From Allobosea sp. (GTDB lineage: Bacteria > Pseudomonadota > Alphaproteobacteria > Rhizobiales > Beijerinckiaceae): a DNA stretch of 64,000 nucleotides. The notes beneath the pieces were generated by a model. It made no database searches, was not told the DNA's origin, and saw only the letters and a program-made list of their open reading frames with translations. Shown here piece by piece: positions 35,972-43,773 of the stretch. The stretch lies in the NCBI RefSeq assembly GCF_017308015.1, contig NZ_JAFKFW010000030.1, positions 1 to 64,000 of the forward strand. The letters are read 5' to 3'. How positions within the stretch are numbered: position 1 is the first letter of the stretch; each line of letters begins with the position of its first letter. The position numbers and the translations under genes were made by a program.

Positions 35972-36796
35972 ATGCCTGCAACCGACGCGGCCGGCAGCCC
36001 GGTCGTCGAACTGATCAACGTCTCGCGCCGCTTCATCACCCCGGACGGCAAGTCGATGACGGCGATCCGGGATTTCAACATGAGCGTGGCGCGCGGCGAG
36101 TTCGTCGCCGTGGTCGGCCCGACGGGCTGCGGAAAGTCGACGACGCTGAACCTCGTCACAGGTCTCGCCCGCCCCTCGAGCGGCGAGGTTCGGCTCTTCG
36201 GCCAGCCGGTTACCGATATCGACCCGCGCATCGGCTTCGTCTTCCAGACCGATGCGCTGTTCCCCTGGCGCAACGTCATCGACAATGTCGTCGCCGGCCC
36301 GCTCTTTCGCGGCAAGCCGCGTGACGAGGCCTATGCCAAGGCGCGCGAATGGCTCGCCCGCGTCCATCTCAGCGGCCACGAGACGAAGTATCCGCACCAG
36401 CTTTCGGGCGGCATGAGGAAACGCGTCTCGCTGGCGCAGACCTTCATCAACGAGCCGCAGGTGCTGCTGATGGACGAGCCCTTCTCGGCGCTCGACGTGC
36501 AGACTCGAGTCGTGATGCACGAGGTGCTGCTCAACCTCTGGTCGGAGGCCAAGGCCTCCGTGATCTTCGTTACGCACGATCTCGAGGAGGCGATCGCGCT
36601 GGCCGACAAGGTCTATGTGCTGACCGCGGGGCCGGCCACTGTGAGAGCGGTCTATCCGGTTGAGCTGCCGCGCCCGCGCGTCGTCAGCGAGATCCGCTAC
36701 CAGGGCGACTTCATCGAGCTCTCCCGCCGCATCTGGGATGACCTGCGCGCCGAGGTCGAGCGCGGCACCGCCCGCGACGAAGCCCGCGCAGCTTGA
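35972..36796 (+). CDS. ABC transporter ATPase (SsuB/TauB type)
   Basis: 274-residue ATPase. Walker A GPTGCGKSTTLNLVTGL, Q-loop GFVFQTDALFPWRNV, signature LSGGMRKRVSLAQTF, Walker B VLLMDEPFSALDVQT, switch FVTHDLEEAIAL. Start: ATG 35972 with AAGGAGG upstream. It belongs with the binding protein and permease on either side. Confidence 0.9.
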   Translation: MPATDAAGSPVVELINVSRRFITPDGKSMTAIRDFNMSVARGEFVAVVGPTGCGKSTTLNLVTGLARPSSGEVRLFGQPVTDIDPRIGFVFQTDALFPWRNVIDNVVAGPLFRGKPRDEAYAKAREWLARVHLSGHETKYPHQLSGGMRKRVSLAQTFINEPQVLLMDEPFSALDVQTRVVMHEVLLNLWSEAKASVIFVTHDLEEAIALADKVYVLTAGPATVRAVYPVELPRPRVVSEIRYQGDFIELSRRIWDDLRAEVERGTARDEARAA

Positions 36797-36807
36797 GGAG
36801 AGCCACA

Positions 36808-37683
36808 ATGACCGATGCTGCTCTCACCGCGCCCACCGCCTTCGCGCCGGGCACATCCGACGCCGAGATCGAGGCCGCCGCGGCCAAGGCCGCCCGCAAC
36901 CGGCATTACAAGGTGCTGTTCTGGCGCTGGGCCATCCTGTTCGCCATCCTCGGCAGTTGGGAATTCGGCGCCCGCTTCGGCTATATCGACGAGTTCTTCT
37001 TCTCCAGCCCGAGCGCGATCTGGAGCCGCCTCGTCGAATGGACGGTCGAGGGTACTTCGGAAGGCCCGCTCTGGCTCCATCTCTACGTCACGATGGAAGA
37101 GGCCATGCTCGGCTTCGTCATCGGTTCCATAGCAGGCATCGTCGTCGGGATCGCACTCGGCCGCAACCGGATGCTGGCCGATATCTTCTCGATCTACATC
37201 AAGGTGTTCAACTCGATCCCGCGCGTCGTGCTGGCGCCGATCTTCATCATGATCTTCGGGCTCGGCATCGGCTCCAAGGTGGCGCTGGCCTTCATCATGG
37301 TGTTCTTCGTCGTCTTCGCCAACGCCTTCCAGGGCGTGCGTGAGGCCGACCGGAACCTGATGGCCAATGCACAGATCCTCGGCGCGCGTGGCTGGCAGCT
37401 CACACGCTCGGTGGTGATTCCATCCGCGATGAGCTGGATCTTCGCCTCGCTGCATGTGAGCTTCGGCTTCGCCATCATCGGCGCCATCGTCGGCGAGTTC
37501 GTCGGCTCGCGCCACGGCATCGGCCTCTTGATCAACATCGCCAAGGGCACCTTCGACTCGGCCGGCATGTATGCGGCGATCGTGGTGATCATGGTCGTGG
37601 CGCTCGCTGCCGAATACCTGATGACCTGGGTCGAAGGCCGGCTCGCGACCTGGCGCCCGGCGCCGCTGCAGGACCAGCACTGA
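36808..37683 (+). CDS. ABC transporter permease (SsuC/TauC type)
   Basis: 291-residue permease with five to six helices. FNSIPRVVLAPIFIMIFGLG and the coupling loop GVREADRNLMANAQILGARG precede IFASLHVSFGFAIIGAIVGE, the typical SsuC signature. The N-terminal 30 residues are hydrophilic (TSDAEIEAAAAKAARNRHYK). Start: ATG 36808 with GGAGAG upstream. Last gene of the importer operon. Confidence 0.88.
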   Translation: MTDAALTAPTAFAPGTSDAEIEAAAAKAARNRHYKVLFWRWAILFAILGSWEFGARFGYIDEFFFSSPSAIWSRLVEWTVEGTSEGPLWLHLYVTMEEAMLGFVIGSIAGIVVGIALGRNRMLADIFSIYIKVFNSIPRVVLAPIFIMIFGLGIGSKVALAFIMVFFVVFANAFQGVREADRNLMANAQILGARGWQLTRSVVIPSAMSWIFASLHVSFGFAIIGAIVGEFVGSRHGIGLLINIAKGTFDSAGMYAAIVVIMVVALAAEYLMTWVEGRLATWRPAPLQDQH

Positions 37684-37730
37684 AGTATTTTCGAGCGAAG
37701 TGGGACCGGTTCGCGTGAAGAAAATGCGGT

Positions 37731-37779
37731 AAAACAAAAGATCGATCGCTACGCCTCCGGAACGAGGCGTAGCGATCGC
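37731..37779 (-). terminator. Rho-independent terminator of the two-component operon
   Basis: CGATCGCTACGCCTC (37744-37758) and its exact complement (37765-37779) form a perfect 15-bp stem with a 6-base loop. On the minus strand it is followed by a T-rich run (37731-37739). It lies 5 bases after the kinase stop, so it terminates that operon. In the other orientation it may also stop the convergent ABC operon. Confidence 0.85.
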
Positions 37780-37783
37780 AGCC

Positions 37784-39178
37784 TTAGGCTGCCGGCATCT
37801 CTCCGGGAGCGGCCGGCAACCTGACCTCGACGCGCAGCCCCGGCGGGGGCTGCGTTTCCATCAGCGCGATGGTCCCGTCATGGGCGGTGACGATCTCCCT
37901 GACGATGGCGAGTCCGAGCCCGGTTCCCTCGACCGTCGCGGCCGCGAGGCGATGGAAGCGCTGGAACACCCGCTCGCGATCCGCCTCTGGAATGCCCGGG
38001 CCGTTGTCCTCGACGACGAGCAGGAGGCCGGCCTCTCCCTGCTCCAGCTTCACCGCGACGGCACTGCCCTGCGGAATATGGCGCAGCGCGTTCTCGACGA
38101 GGTTGAGCACCAGCTCGCGCAGCAGCGTGACATGCCCACGGACCGGCAGGGCAGCGGTAGCAGCCTCAAAGGACAGGTCGATCGCACGGTCGAAGGCGAT
38201 GCCGGCGAGGCTCTCCAGCGCAGTGCGCGTGACCTCGTTGAAATCGAGGACGTCCTTGCGCAGGGCGGCGCCGCCGGGCTCGGCCCTGGCCAGGGTCAGA
38301 AGCTGGTTCACCAGCCGGGCCATACTGTCGATGCGGCCATCGATGGCCGCGAGCGCTTCGTGGCGGGTCTGCGAATCATCGTCACGGCGCGCCATCGCAA
38401 CCTGCGTCTTCAGAACCGCGAGCGGCGTCCTGAGCTGGTGCGACGCGTCGGCGACGAAGCGCCGTTGCAGGGCGATATAGGCCTGCACGCGGTCGAGCGC
38501 ATGGTTGAGCGCGTCGATGACGGGCCTGAGCTCGCCCTGCACTCGGTTGCGGTCGAGCGCCTTCAGGGATTCCGGATCGCGACTGCGCAATTCGTCGCGC
38601 AGCCGCAGCAGCGGCGCGAGGCCGCGATGCAATCCGAACAGCGTCAGGAGCGCCGCGATGCCGACGAGCAGGAGCTGGTCCCGCAGCGAGGTCTGCCAGA
38701 TCTCGTCGACGAGGCGGTCGCGGCCGTGAAGCGTCGTCGCGACGATCACCAGCGCGTTGCCGCCATCCACCTTTGAGATGACCGGCTGGGCCAGGGCGAC
38801 GGCGCGCATGGCCTCGGTGCGGAACGTGCCCTCGTAATAGGCCGGCTCCAATCCGCGTGGCTGCGCGGGCGGTGCGACGACATCGGGAAAACCGGCGATC
38901 AGTTCGCCCGAAGGCGACAGCACCCGGTAGATCACCTTGTCGCGCTCGGGTGAGGCGAACATCTCGAGAGCCGAAGGCGGGATCAGGGCCTCGACCCGCC
39001 CATCGGCTTCCTTGACCTGCTCGGCGATGACACGAGCGGATGCTAGCAATGTGCGGTCCGTGATCAGGTCGGCCGTCCGCATGGCGTCGCGGTGCAGGCT
39101 CCAGCCATTGAAGGCGACGACCGCCGCCAGCGGCAAAAGCAGCCAGGCCAGGAGTTCGGCGCGCAGGCTCCGGCTCAC
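37784..39178 (-). CDS. Sensor histidine kinase (TctE-like)
   Basis: 464-residue membrane kinase. Two helices (about 8-24 and 168-184) flank a periplasmic sensor of about 140 residues of the 2CSK_N kind. Then the H-box FVADASHQLRTPLAVL with phospho-acceptor H247, N-box NLVENALRH, G1 DNGPGIP and G2 GTGLGLAIV. Start overlaps the response-regulator stop (ATGA). TctE relatives respond to tricarboxylates and switch on tctCBA transport genes; no tct genes are in view, so the target could be the adjacent ABC operon or a distant locus. Confidence 0.87.
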   Translation of the reverse strand: MSRSLRAELLAWLLLPLAAVVAFNGWSLHRDAMRTADLITDRTLLASARVIAEQVKEADGRVEALIPPSALEMFASPERDKVIYRVLSPSGELIAGFPDVVAPPAQPRGLEPAYYEGTFRTEAMRAVALAQPVISKVDGGNALVIVATTLHGRDRLVDEIWQTSLRDQLLLVGIAALLTLFGLHRGLAPLLRLRDELRSRDPESLKALDRNRVQGELRPVIDALNHALDRVQAYIALQRRFVADASHQLRTPLAVLKTQVAMARRDDDSQTRHEALAAIDGRIDSMARLVNQLLTLARAEPGGAALRKDVLDFNEVTRTALESLAGIAFDRAIDLSFEAATAALPVRGHVTLLRELVLNLVENALRHIPQGSAVAVKLEQGEAGLLLVVEDNGPGIPEADRERVFQRFHRLAAATVEGTGLGLAIVREIVTAHDGTIALMETQPPPGLRVEVRLPAAPGEMPAA

Positions 39179-39843
39179 TCCGCCAGCCTCAGGGCATAGC
39201 CAAGGCCGCGCAGCGTGCCGATCGAGACGCTGCTGTCGCCGAGCTTCTTGCGGACGCGATGGACATAGATCTCCAGCGCATTGTCGGTGGCGTCGTCGTC
39301 GAGGCCGAACACCGTCCCGGTCAAAGCCGCCTTCGAGACGACGCGTCCGCCGGCGAGCAGGAGCGCTTCGAGCACGCTGTATTCCCGCGCCGTCAGGTCG
39401 AGCGGCACGTCGTCGAGCGTGAACTGGCGCGCATCCGTCGCCATCACCAGCGGGCCGAACGCGATGCTTACCGTGCGGCTGCCCTGTCGACGCCGCAACT
39501 GGGCCCGGATTCGGGCCTCCAGCTCGTCGGGCTCGAACGGCTTGACCAGATAGTCGTCGGCGCCGGCGTCGAGCCCGGCGACACGGCTCGACACGGCATC
39601 GTTGGCGGTGAGGATGATGACTGGCGTCTGGCCCCGGCGGTGCCGGAAGCGGCGCAGCAATTCGAGGCCGGTCATGTTGGGCAAGCCGATGTCGAGGATG
39701 ACCAGATCGTAGGTCTGCGTCGCCAGCGCGGCATCGGCGTCGACGCCGTCATGGACGCAATCCACGACATAGCGGCTCTTGCGCAGCAGCCGGGCCAGCC
39801 AGTCGGCAAGCTCGCGATTATCCTCGACCAGCAATATCCGCAT
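39175..39843 (-). CDS. OmpR/PhoB-type response regulator (TctD-like)
   Basis: 222 residues. Receiver domain MRILLVEDN with phosphorylation site D51 (LVILDIGLPN), T/K switch residues in VIILTAND and YLVKPFEP. C-terminal winged helix (about 125-220, ending VHRVRKKLGDSSVSIGTLRG). Start: ATG 39843; an ATG four codons upstream is less typical. Operon with the kinase. Confidence 0.88.
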   Translation of the reverse strand: MRILLVEDNRELADWLARLLRKSRYVVDCVHDGVDADAALATQTYDLVILDIGLPNMTGLELLRRFRHRRGQTPVIILTANDAVSSRVAGLDAGADDYLVKPFEPDELEARIRAQLRRRQGSRTVSIAFGPLVMATDARQFTLDDVPLDLTAREYSVLEALLLAGGRVVSKAALTGTVFGLDDDATDNALEIYVHRVRKKLGDSSVSIGTLRGLGYALRLAE

Positions 39844-40145
39844 GCGGCTGAGCACCGAACTTCAGGTTGCCGAAAGGACGGAACCGGACGCCCTTCTCGG
39901 AAACACCTTCCAAGTGATCCGCTCTTCAGGCAACCGCTATTCGCCGCCCGTATGTGGTTATGTCGCCCACGATCTCTCCATTGAGCTCCGGATGCGTCCC
40001 GCCCGGCAGGTTTCGGGATTGCGGGTGTGGTCATAGGTGAAATCGAATCGGCTGAAGGTACCGTCGCTGCGCTGGGATTTGTCGCAGAGATCTGCCACTC
40101 AGCCGGCAGGCGAAGGTTCTTGGGATGACCGGGGCAGCGTTTAGT
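39844..40145. other. Intergenic region upstream of the response regulator
   Basis: About 300 bases between the regulator start and the IS remnant. It must carry the promoter of the two-component operon (minus strand). I see no gene, repeat or clear operator in it. Confidence 0.35.
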
Positions 40146-40590
40146 CTGTGCCTCGCGCGGTTCCCGCTGCCGATCCGGCTCTGATGCGCCGGATCGGCGC
40201 CCTGCATCTGGACTATCGCTTCGCCGGCGGCCGGATGTTGCAGAGCCTGCTCGATGCCGAGGGGCATGTCGCCGGGCGGCTACACGCCGCCACGCTGGCG
40301 AAGCGCAGGGCATCGAGGCGCTCTATTGAAAGCCGCAGGCCTCGAAGCGGGCGCCGGGGCACGCGATCTTCCCCTACCTGCGCGCCGATGCCAGCGTGTC
40401 GGGGCTCGCGCCTCGATCGGTCGGTCTCTCGACTCCGACAACGGCCGGAGATCTCATCAGGGGCTGGTCCGGCAGGCGCCGGACCATGCTTGCTTCAAGG
40501 CGCTGCAGACAATCCCGGCGGCAGCATAACCAAGGCCGAAACCCGCTTAGCCAAAGCCCCAAAACTGTGCGGATCAACCGAGACAGCCCC
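40146..40590 (+). pseudogene. IS3-family transposase (OrfB) remnant with catalytic core deleted
   Basis: The translation in one frame reads ADPALMRRIGALHLDYRFAG then GRMLQSLLDAEGHVAGRLHA, closely matching the N-terminal part of IS3-group OrfB. A frame change then leads to GIEALY, a stop in place of Arg, and KPQASKRAPGHAIFPYL. Immediately afterwards comes the C-terminal part GARASIGRSLDSDNGRRSHQ, ending IPAAA and stop. The whole DDE integrase core between PYLR and the SIGRYLDFYN-type tail is absent, as is orfA. The 3' flank (AACCCGCTTAGCCAAAGCCC) resembles the non-coding end of such elements. Non-functional fossil. Its end abuts the GntR gene's 3' end. Confidence 0.75.
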
Positions 40591-40593
40591 GAG

Positions 40594-41478
40594 CTATCCG
40601 ATCTGGTCTCCGCCACCGCTCCAGCGAAGATGATGCTTCATAAGCTCCGCAGCATCGGAATGCTGTCCGGTCTCTAGCAGATCGAGCAGTTTTAGGTGCT
40701 CCCGAGCATGTTTTTCCACCTGCAGATCGGTGATGAAGCTGTATGCGAACAGGCGACGGAGTCGGTTGAGGCGCTTTAATGTCTCCAACAGTACCGCGTT
40801 CCCCGAGCACTCGGCGACGGCCTCATGAATCTCGCATCCGAAGCGAAAAAGCTCCGGAGGGGTGAAGCGGCCGGGGTTTTCGAGCAGGCGCTGCTGGTGC
40901 TCTCGCACAGGTACCATGAGATCGGCGCGCCATTGGAAAGCGGGTTCGAGAATGCCGCCGGGCTCGATCATCATGCGCAACCTGCCGGTTTCAGCGTAAG
41001 ATCGCGCGCTGTTGAGTGTCTGGGTGAAGCGCCAACCATAACCACGCGAACGTTCGATCCAACCCTCCGAAGCAATCCGGTCCAATAACCTTAAGACCGC
41101 CGCGCGTTTCAGTTCGTAGCGCCGCATGAGTTCGGCTTCGCTGACGACGTCCGGGAGTGCGCCGTTCAAGCGATCCCGTGCAATTCTCAGATAGTGAGCC
41201 TCGCTCTCGTCATCCGCACTCCCCAGCGCTTCGAGCGCAGTTGCGGTGTCGAGCTCATCAACCAGAACGAAGCCCTTGTTCGGGACAGCCTCGGCAATTC
41301 CCTTGGTCACCAGGATTTGCATCGCGCTATGAACCGGTCCGCGAGAGACTCCGAGGCGATTGGCGAAGCGGTGGGGAAACAGCCGCTCGCCACGGCGAAT
41401 GTTGTCGCTTCGCGCGATCTGGATGATTTGCCCGACCAGTTCCAATGTCTTCGGCGAAACCTTTAAATCTGCGCTCAT
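40594..41478 (-). CDS. GntR-family regulator with two winged-helix domains and FCD domain
   Basis: 294 residues, about 60-70 longer than a usual FadR/FCD regulator. First helix-turn-helix unit, about 8-75: IRRGERLFPHRFANRLGVSR then GPVHSAMQILVTKGIAEAV, ending in a wing (PNKGFVLV). A second similar unit, about 93-155: LNGALPDVVSEAELMRRYEL then KRAAVLRLLDRIASEGWI and wing RSRGYGWRF. From about 160 the all-helical FCD effector domain follows (metal/ligand histidines in IHEAVAE and REHLKLLDLLETG). Divergent to the catabolic operon, with palindromes between, so it is very probably that operon's repressor. Duplication by tandem fusion is inference. Confidence 0.82.
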   Translation of the reverse strand: MSADLKVSPKTLELVGQIIQIARSDNIRRGERLFPHRFANRLGVSRGPVHSAMQILVTKGIAEAVPNKGFVLVDELDTATALEALGSADDESEAHYLRIARDRLNGALPDVVSEAELMRRYELKRAAVLRLLDRIASEGWIERSRGYGWRFTQTLNSARSYAETGRLRMMIEPGGILEPAFQWRADLMVPVREHQQRLLENPGRFTPPELFRFGCEIHEAVAECSGNAVLLETLKRLNRLRRLFAYSFITDLQVEKHAREHLKLLDLLETGQHSDAAELMKHHLRWSGGGDQIG

Positions 41479-41528
41479 ATCTGCTCGCCCAAGCCAGTTT
41501 GGCCTCTGATACCATATCCTGACGTCTC

Positions 41529-41554
41529 ATTGACAAACGCTCGTCAATTTGTCA
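41529..41554. promoter_or_regulatory. Overlapping palindromes in the gntR/catabolic-operon divergent promoter
   Basis: TGACAAA (41531-41537) pairs with TTTGTCA (41548-41554), 10 bases apart; within it ATTGAC (41529-41534) pairs with GTCAAT (41543-41548), 8 bases apart. The 185-base divergent gap is AT-rich around it. Likely operator for the adjacent GntR protein. Confidence 0.55.
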
Positions 41555-41664
41555 TTTTCGGCTACAAATAACAAAAATAACCCGGAACGGCAGAGTGACA
41601 ATCCGAGGCACGGAAAAGCTCTCGCGGGTGGAAGTGGAACACCGATGATCGGGGCAGTCAGTCG

Positions 41665-43620
41665 ATGACCACTTTTGAGATTGGGCGTCGCGTTCTGTTC
41701 TTGTCATGTGATCCCGAGTGCGTCAGGCGTCAGCTTGACGGTGGAGACCTGTCTCTCGACGACTGCCGCCCGTTGCGCTCCGAAATCTCGACTGACGAAA
41801 TTACGCCGATCCCGTCACTAGCGTTCTTCGACGAACGTCTGGCATCCCATGCTCATATCGGTTTCAGGGCCGGAGACGACAATCCGATCGGGTTAGGAGC
41901 ACTCGAGAGCGGCGGCTTCTCCACGATTGTCGCCGGGAGCCGATACGGCAAGGGATCCTCCCGCGAGCACGCCCCGGTTGCCGAGCGCATGGCCGGTATC
42001 AGGCTCGTGATCGCGCAAAGCTTCGAGCGGATCTACCGTCAGAACGCCGACAATGTCGGATTGTTTACGTCGACCGATTTTTCCTTGATCGGGCGGATTC
42101 AAGCCGGCGAGGCGATCTCTGTCGACGAATTGCTGGTTGGGCGAGACGCGCTCGCACAGTCCATTCTCCGCGCCGGAGGTCTGCTTGGCTACGGGCGGCA
42201 ACAGCTTGCTCCCATCGAGGCGGTGGAGGTTCCGTCTGACCTTGCTCCACGCACGCTCTTTGAGAAGATCGTGCATCGCCATGCGATCAGGACGATGGAC
42301 ACGCCGGCAGTCAGGGAAATCGGCGACAGCGGCTTCGTGCGGGCCGATATCCGATTTATCCACGACATCTACACGGCCATGGCCCGGCACATGCTCCACC
42401 GCGAGTTCGGGCAGGCGCTCAGTCTGAGCGATCCGTCATCGATCCTGGTTTTCGAGGATCACTATTCGTATACTCATCTGAGCCCGGCACATCGTCATCT
42501 CATGCCGCAGATCCGAGAGCTGTCGGCTGCGCATCGTGCATTCGTCGAGGAGCATGGCCTGCGCCATCATGGCTATCTGAAGGGCGGGCCGGGCTCGGAG
42601 GGCATCTCTCATGCCCTGATGGCTGAGCGCTACGCGTTGCCGGGAGAACTGATCGCCGGCACTGATTCCCACACGCCTCATTCGGGCGCCCTTGGATGCG
42701 TCGCCTTCGGGGTGGGAACAACGGATATCGCCAACAGCTTCGTTACTGGCGCTGTCCGGATGGCAATGCCCGAAAGCATCCTGATCTGGCTGGAGGGAGA
42801 CAGGCCACGTGGCCTGACCGCCAAGGATGTCGTGCTGCACTTGCTGGCGTTGCCTTCGATCCGGTCGGGCGCAGGCGTGGGCCGGGCCTTCGAGTTCGCA
42901 GGCCCGGCCATTGCCGGAATGTCGGTCGACGAGCGGGCCACGCTGACGAACATGGTCGCTGAATTGGGCGGGTTCGCGGGGCTGGTCGCGCCGGATGACG
43001 AGACGGCGCGCTTCATCCGCGAGCGCAGAGGCTTCGATTTCGTCGTCGAGGATTGGATGCGAAGCGATCCGGGCGCCCATTATGCGGAGCGCATTGTCCT
43101 GGATGTTTCCGCCATGGCGCCGATGGTGGCGAAGCCGGGAGATCCCGGCAATGGCATCGACCTGTCGACGCTGACGACGCCTGTGACGATCGATATCGCC
43201 TATGGCGGTTCGTGCACGGCCGGGAAGCGTGAAGACTTCGACAACTACCACGAGGTTCTCGCCTGGGCGGCTGCCAGGGGAATGAAGGTGGCGCCAGGCG
43301 TCACTCTGATCCTGCAGTTCGGAACCATCGATGTTCGCGACTACTGCAAGGCGAAAGGATATCTCGACGCCTTCCGTGCCGTTGGCGCTGAGCTCATGCA
43401 GCCGGCCTGCGGCGCATGTGCGAATTGCGGTCCTGGCTCTTCGACTACGCGCGATCAGGTGACGATTTCAGCGATCAACCGCAATTTTTCCGGCCGTTCG
43501 GGCCCTGGTCAGGTTTGGCTGGCGAGTCCTTTCACCGTCGCGGCCAGCGCAATCGCAGGCAAGATCGCCAGCTTCGACGATATCAGGGCCCGCCCCCCAA
43601 GCGGGCCTGAAACACATTGA
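41665..43620 (+). CDS. Aconitase/isopropylmalate-isomerase-type dehydratase, fused LeuD-LeuC order
   Basis: 651-residue single-chain hydro-lyase. The small swivel domain comes first (1-190), with GSRYGKGSSREHAPVAERMA (91-110) and IAQSFERIYRQNADNVGL. The large domain (about 196-651) has GTDSHTPHSGALGCVAFGVG (332-351), first cluster cysteine in GSCTAGKREDF (C517) and the pair in PACGAC (C582, C585), which would hold a 4Fe-4S cluster. Isopropylmalate isomerase normally has two separate chains, and most fused aconitases place the swivel last. Start: ATG 41665; no strong ribosome-binding site. Would isomerise or dehydrate a 2- or 3-hydroxy di/tricarboxylate. It heads the operon with a CoA-transferase and HMG-CoA-lyase-like enzyme, so its product should be a CoA-activatable branched hydroxyacid. 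Substrate unknown. Confidence 0.85.
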   Translation: MTTFEIGRRVLFLSCDPECVRRQLDGGDLSLDDCRPLRSEISTDEITPIPSLAFFDERLASHAHIGFRAGDDNPIGLGALESGGFSTIVAGSRYGKGSSREHAPVAERMAGIRLVIAQSFERIYRQNADNVGLFTSTDFSLIGRIQAGEAISVDELLVGRDALAQSILRAGGLLGYGRQQLAPIEAVEVPSDLAPRTLFEKIVHRHAIRTMDTPAVREIGDSGFVRADIRFIHDIYTAMARHMLHREFGQALSLSDPSSILVFEDHYSYTHLSPAHRHLMPQIRELSAAHRAFVEEHGLRHHGYLKGGPGSEGISHALMAERYALPGELIAGTDSHTPHSGALGCVAFGVGTTDIANSFVTGAVRMAMPESILIWLEGDRPRGLTAKDVVLHLLALPSIRSGAGVGRAFEFAGPAIAGMSVDERATLTNMVAELGGFAGLVAPDDETARFIRERRGFDFVVEDWMRSDPGAHYAERIVLDVSAMAPMVAKPGDPGNGIDLSTLTTPVTIDIAYGGSCTAGKREDFDNYHEVLAWAAARGMKVAPGVTLILQFGTIDVRDYCKAKGYLDAFRAVGAELMQPACGACANCGPGSSTTRDQVTISAINRNFSGRSGPGQVWLASPFTVAASAIAGKIASFDDIRARPPSGPETH

Positions 43621-43626
43621 CAATTG

Positions 43627-43674
43627 TAGTCCAGTTTTTGTAATTTGAATGGATAAATTACAAAAACTGGACTA
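43627..43674. repeat. Perfect 20-bp inverted repeat after the dehydratase gene
   Basis: 43627-43646 and 43655-43674 are exact reverse complements (arm begins TAGTCCAGTTTTTGTAATT), separated by 8 bases (GAATGGAT). It lies 7 bases past the dehydratase stop and 100 bases before the CoA-transferase start, in an AT-rich pocket of a GC-rich region. In RNA it forms a long hairpin, but no U-run follows the right arm. Candidate operator, attenuator or processing site inside the operon. Confidence 0.85.
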
Positions 43675-43773
43675 GGGCGGTTATGAAAACTACTCCCCGT
43701 GATGAAACGCGGCGAGGCCCGGCGGGAGGCCGTGGTTCGAGCGCTGCTCCCGGCTCGATTAAAGGCAGGTGAT

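Noticed and set aside
39672-40313. 213-codon minus-strand frame spanning the response-regulator start and the IS remnant
   Set aside because: It covers an out-of-frame part of the regulator plus non-coding DNA, and the translation is low-complexity Arg/Pro/Ser.
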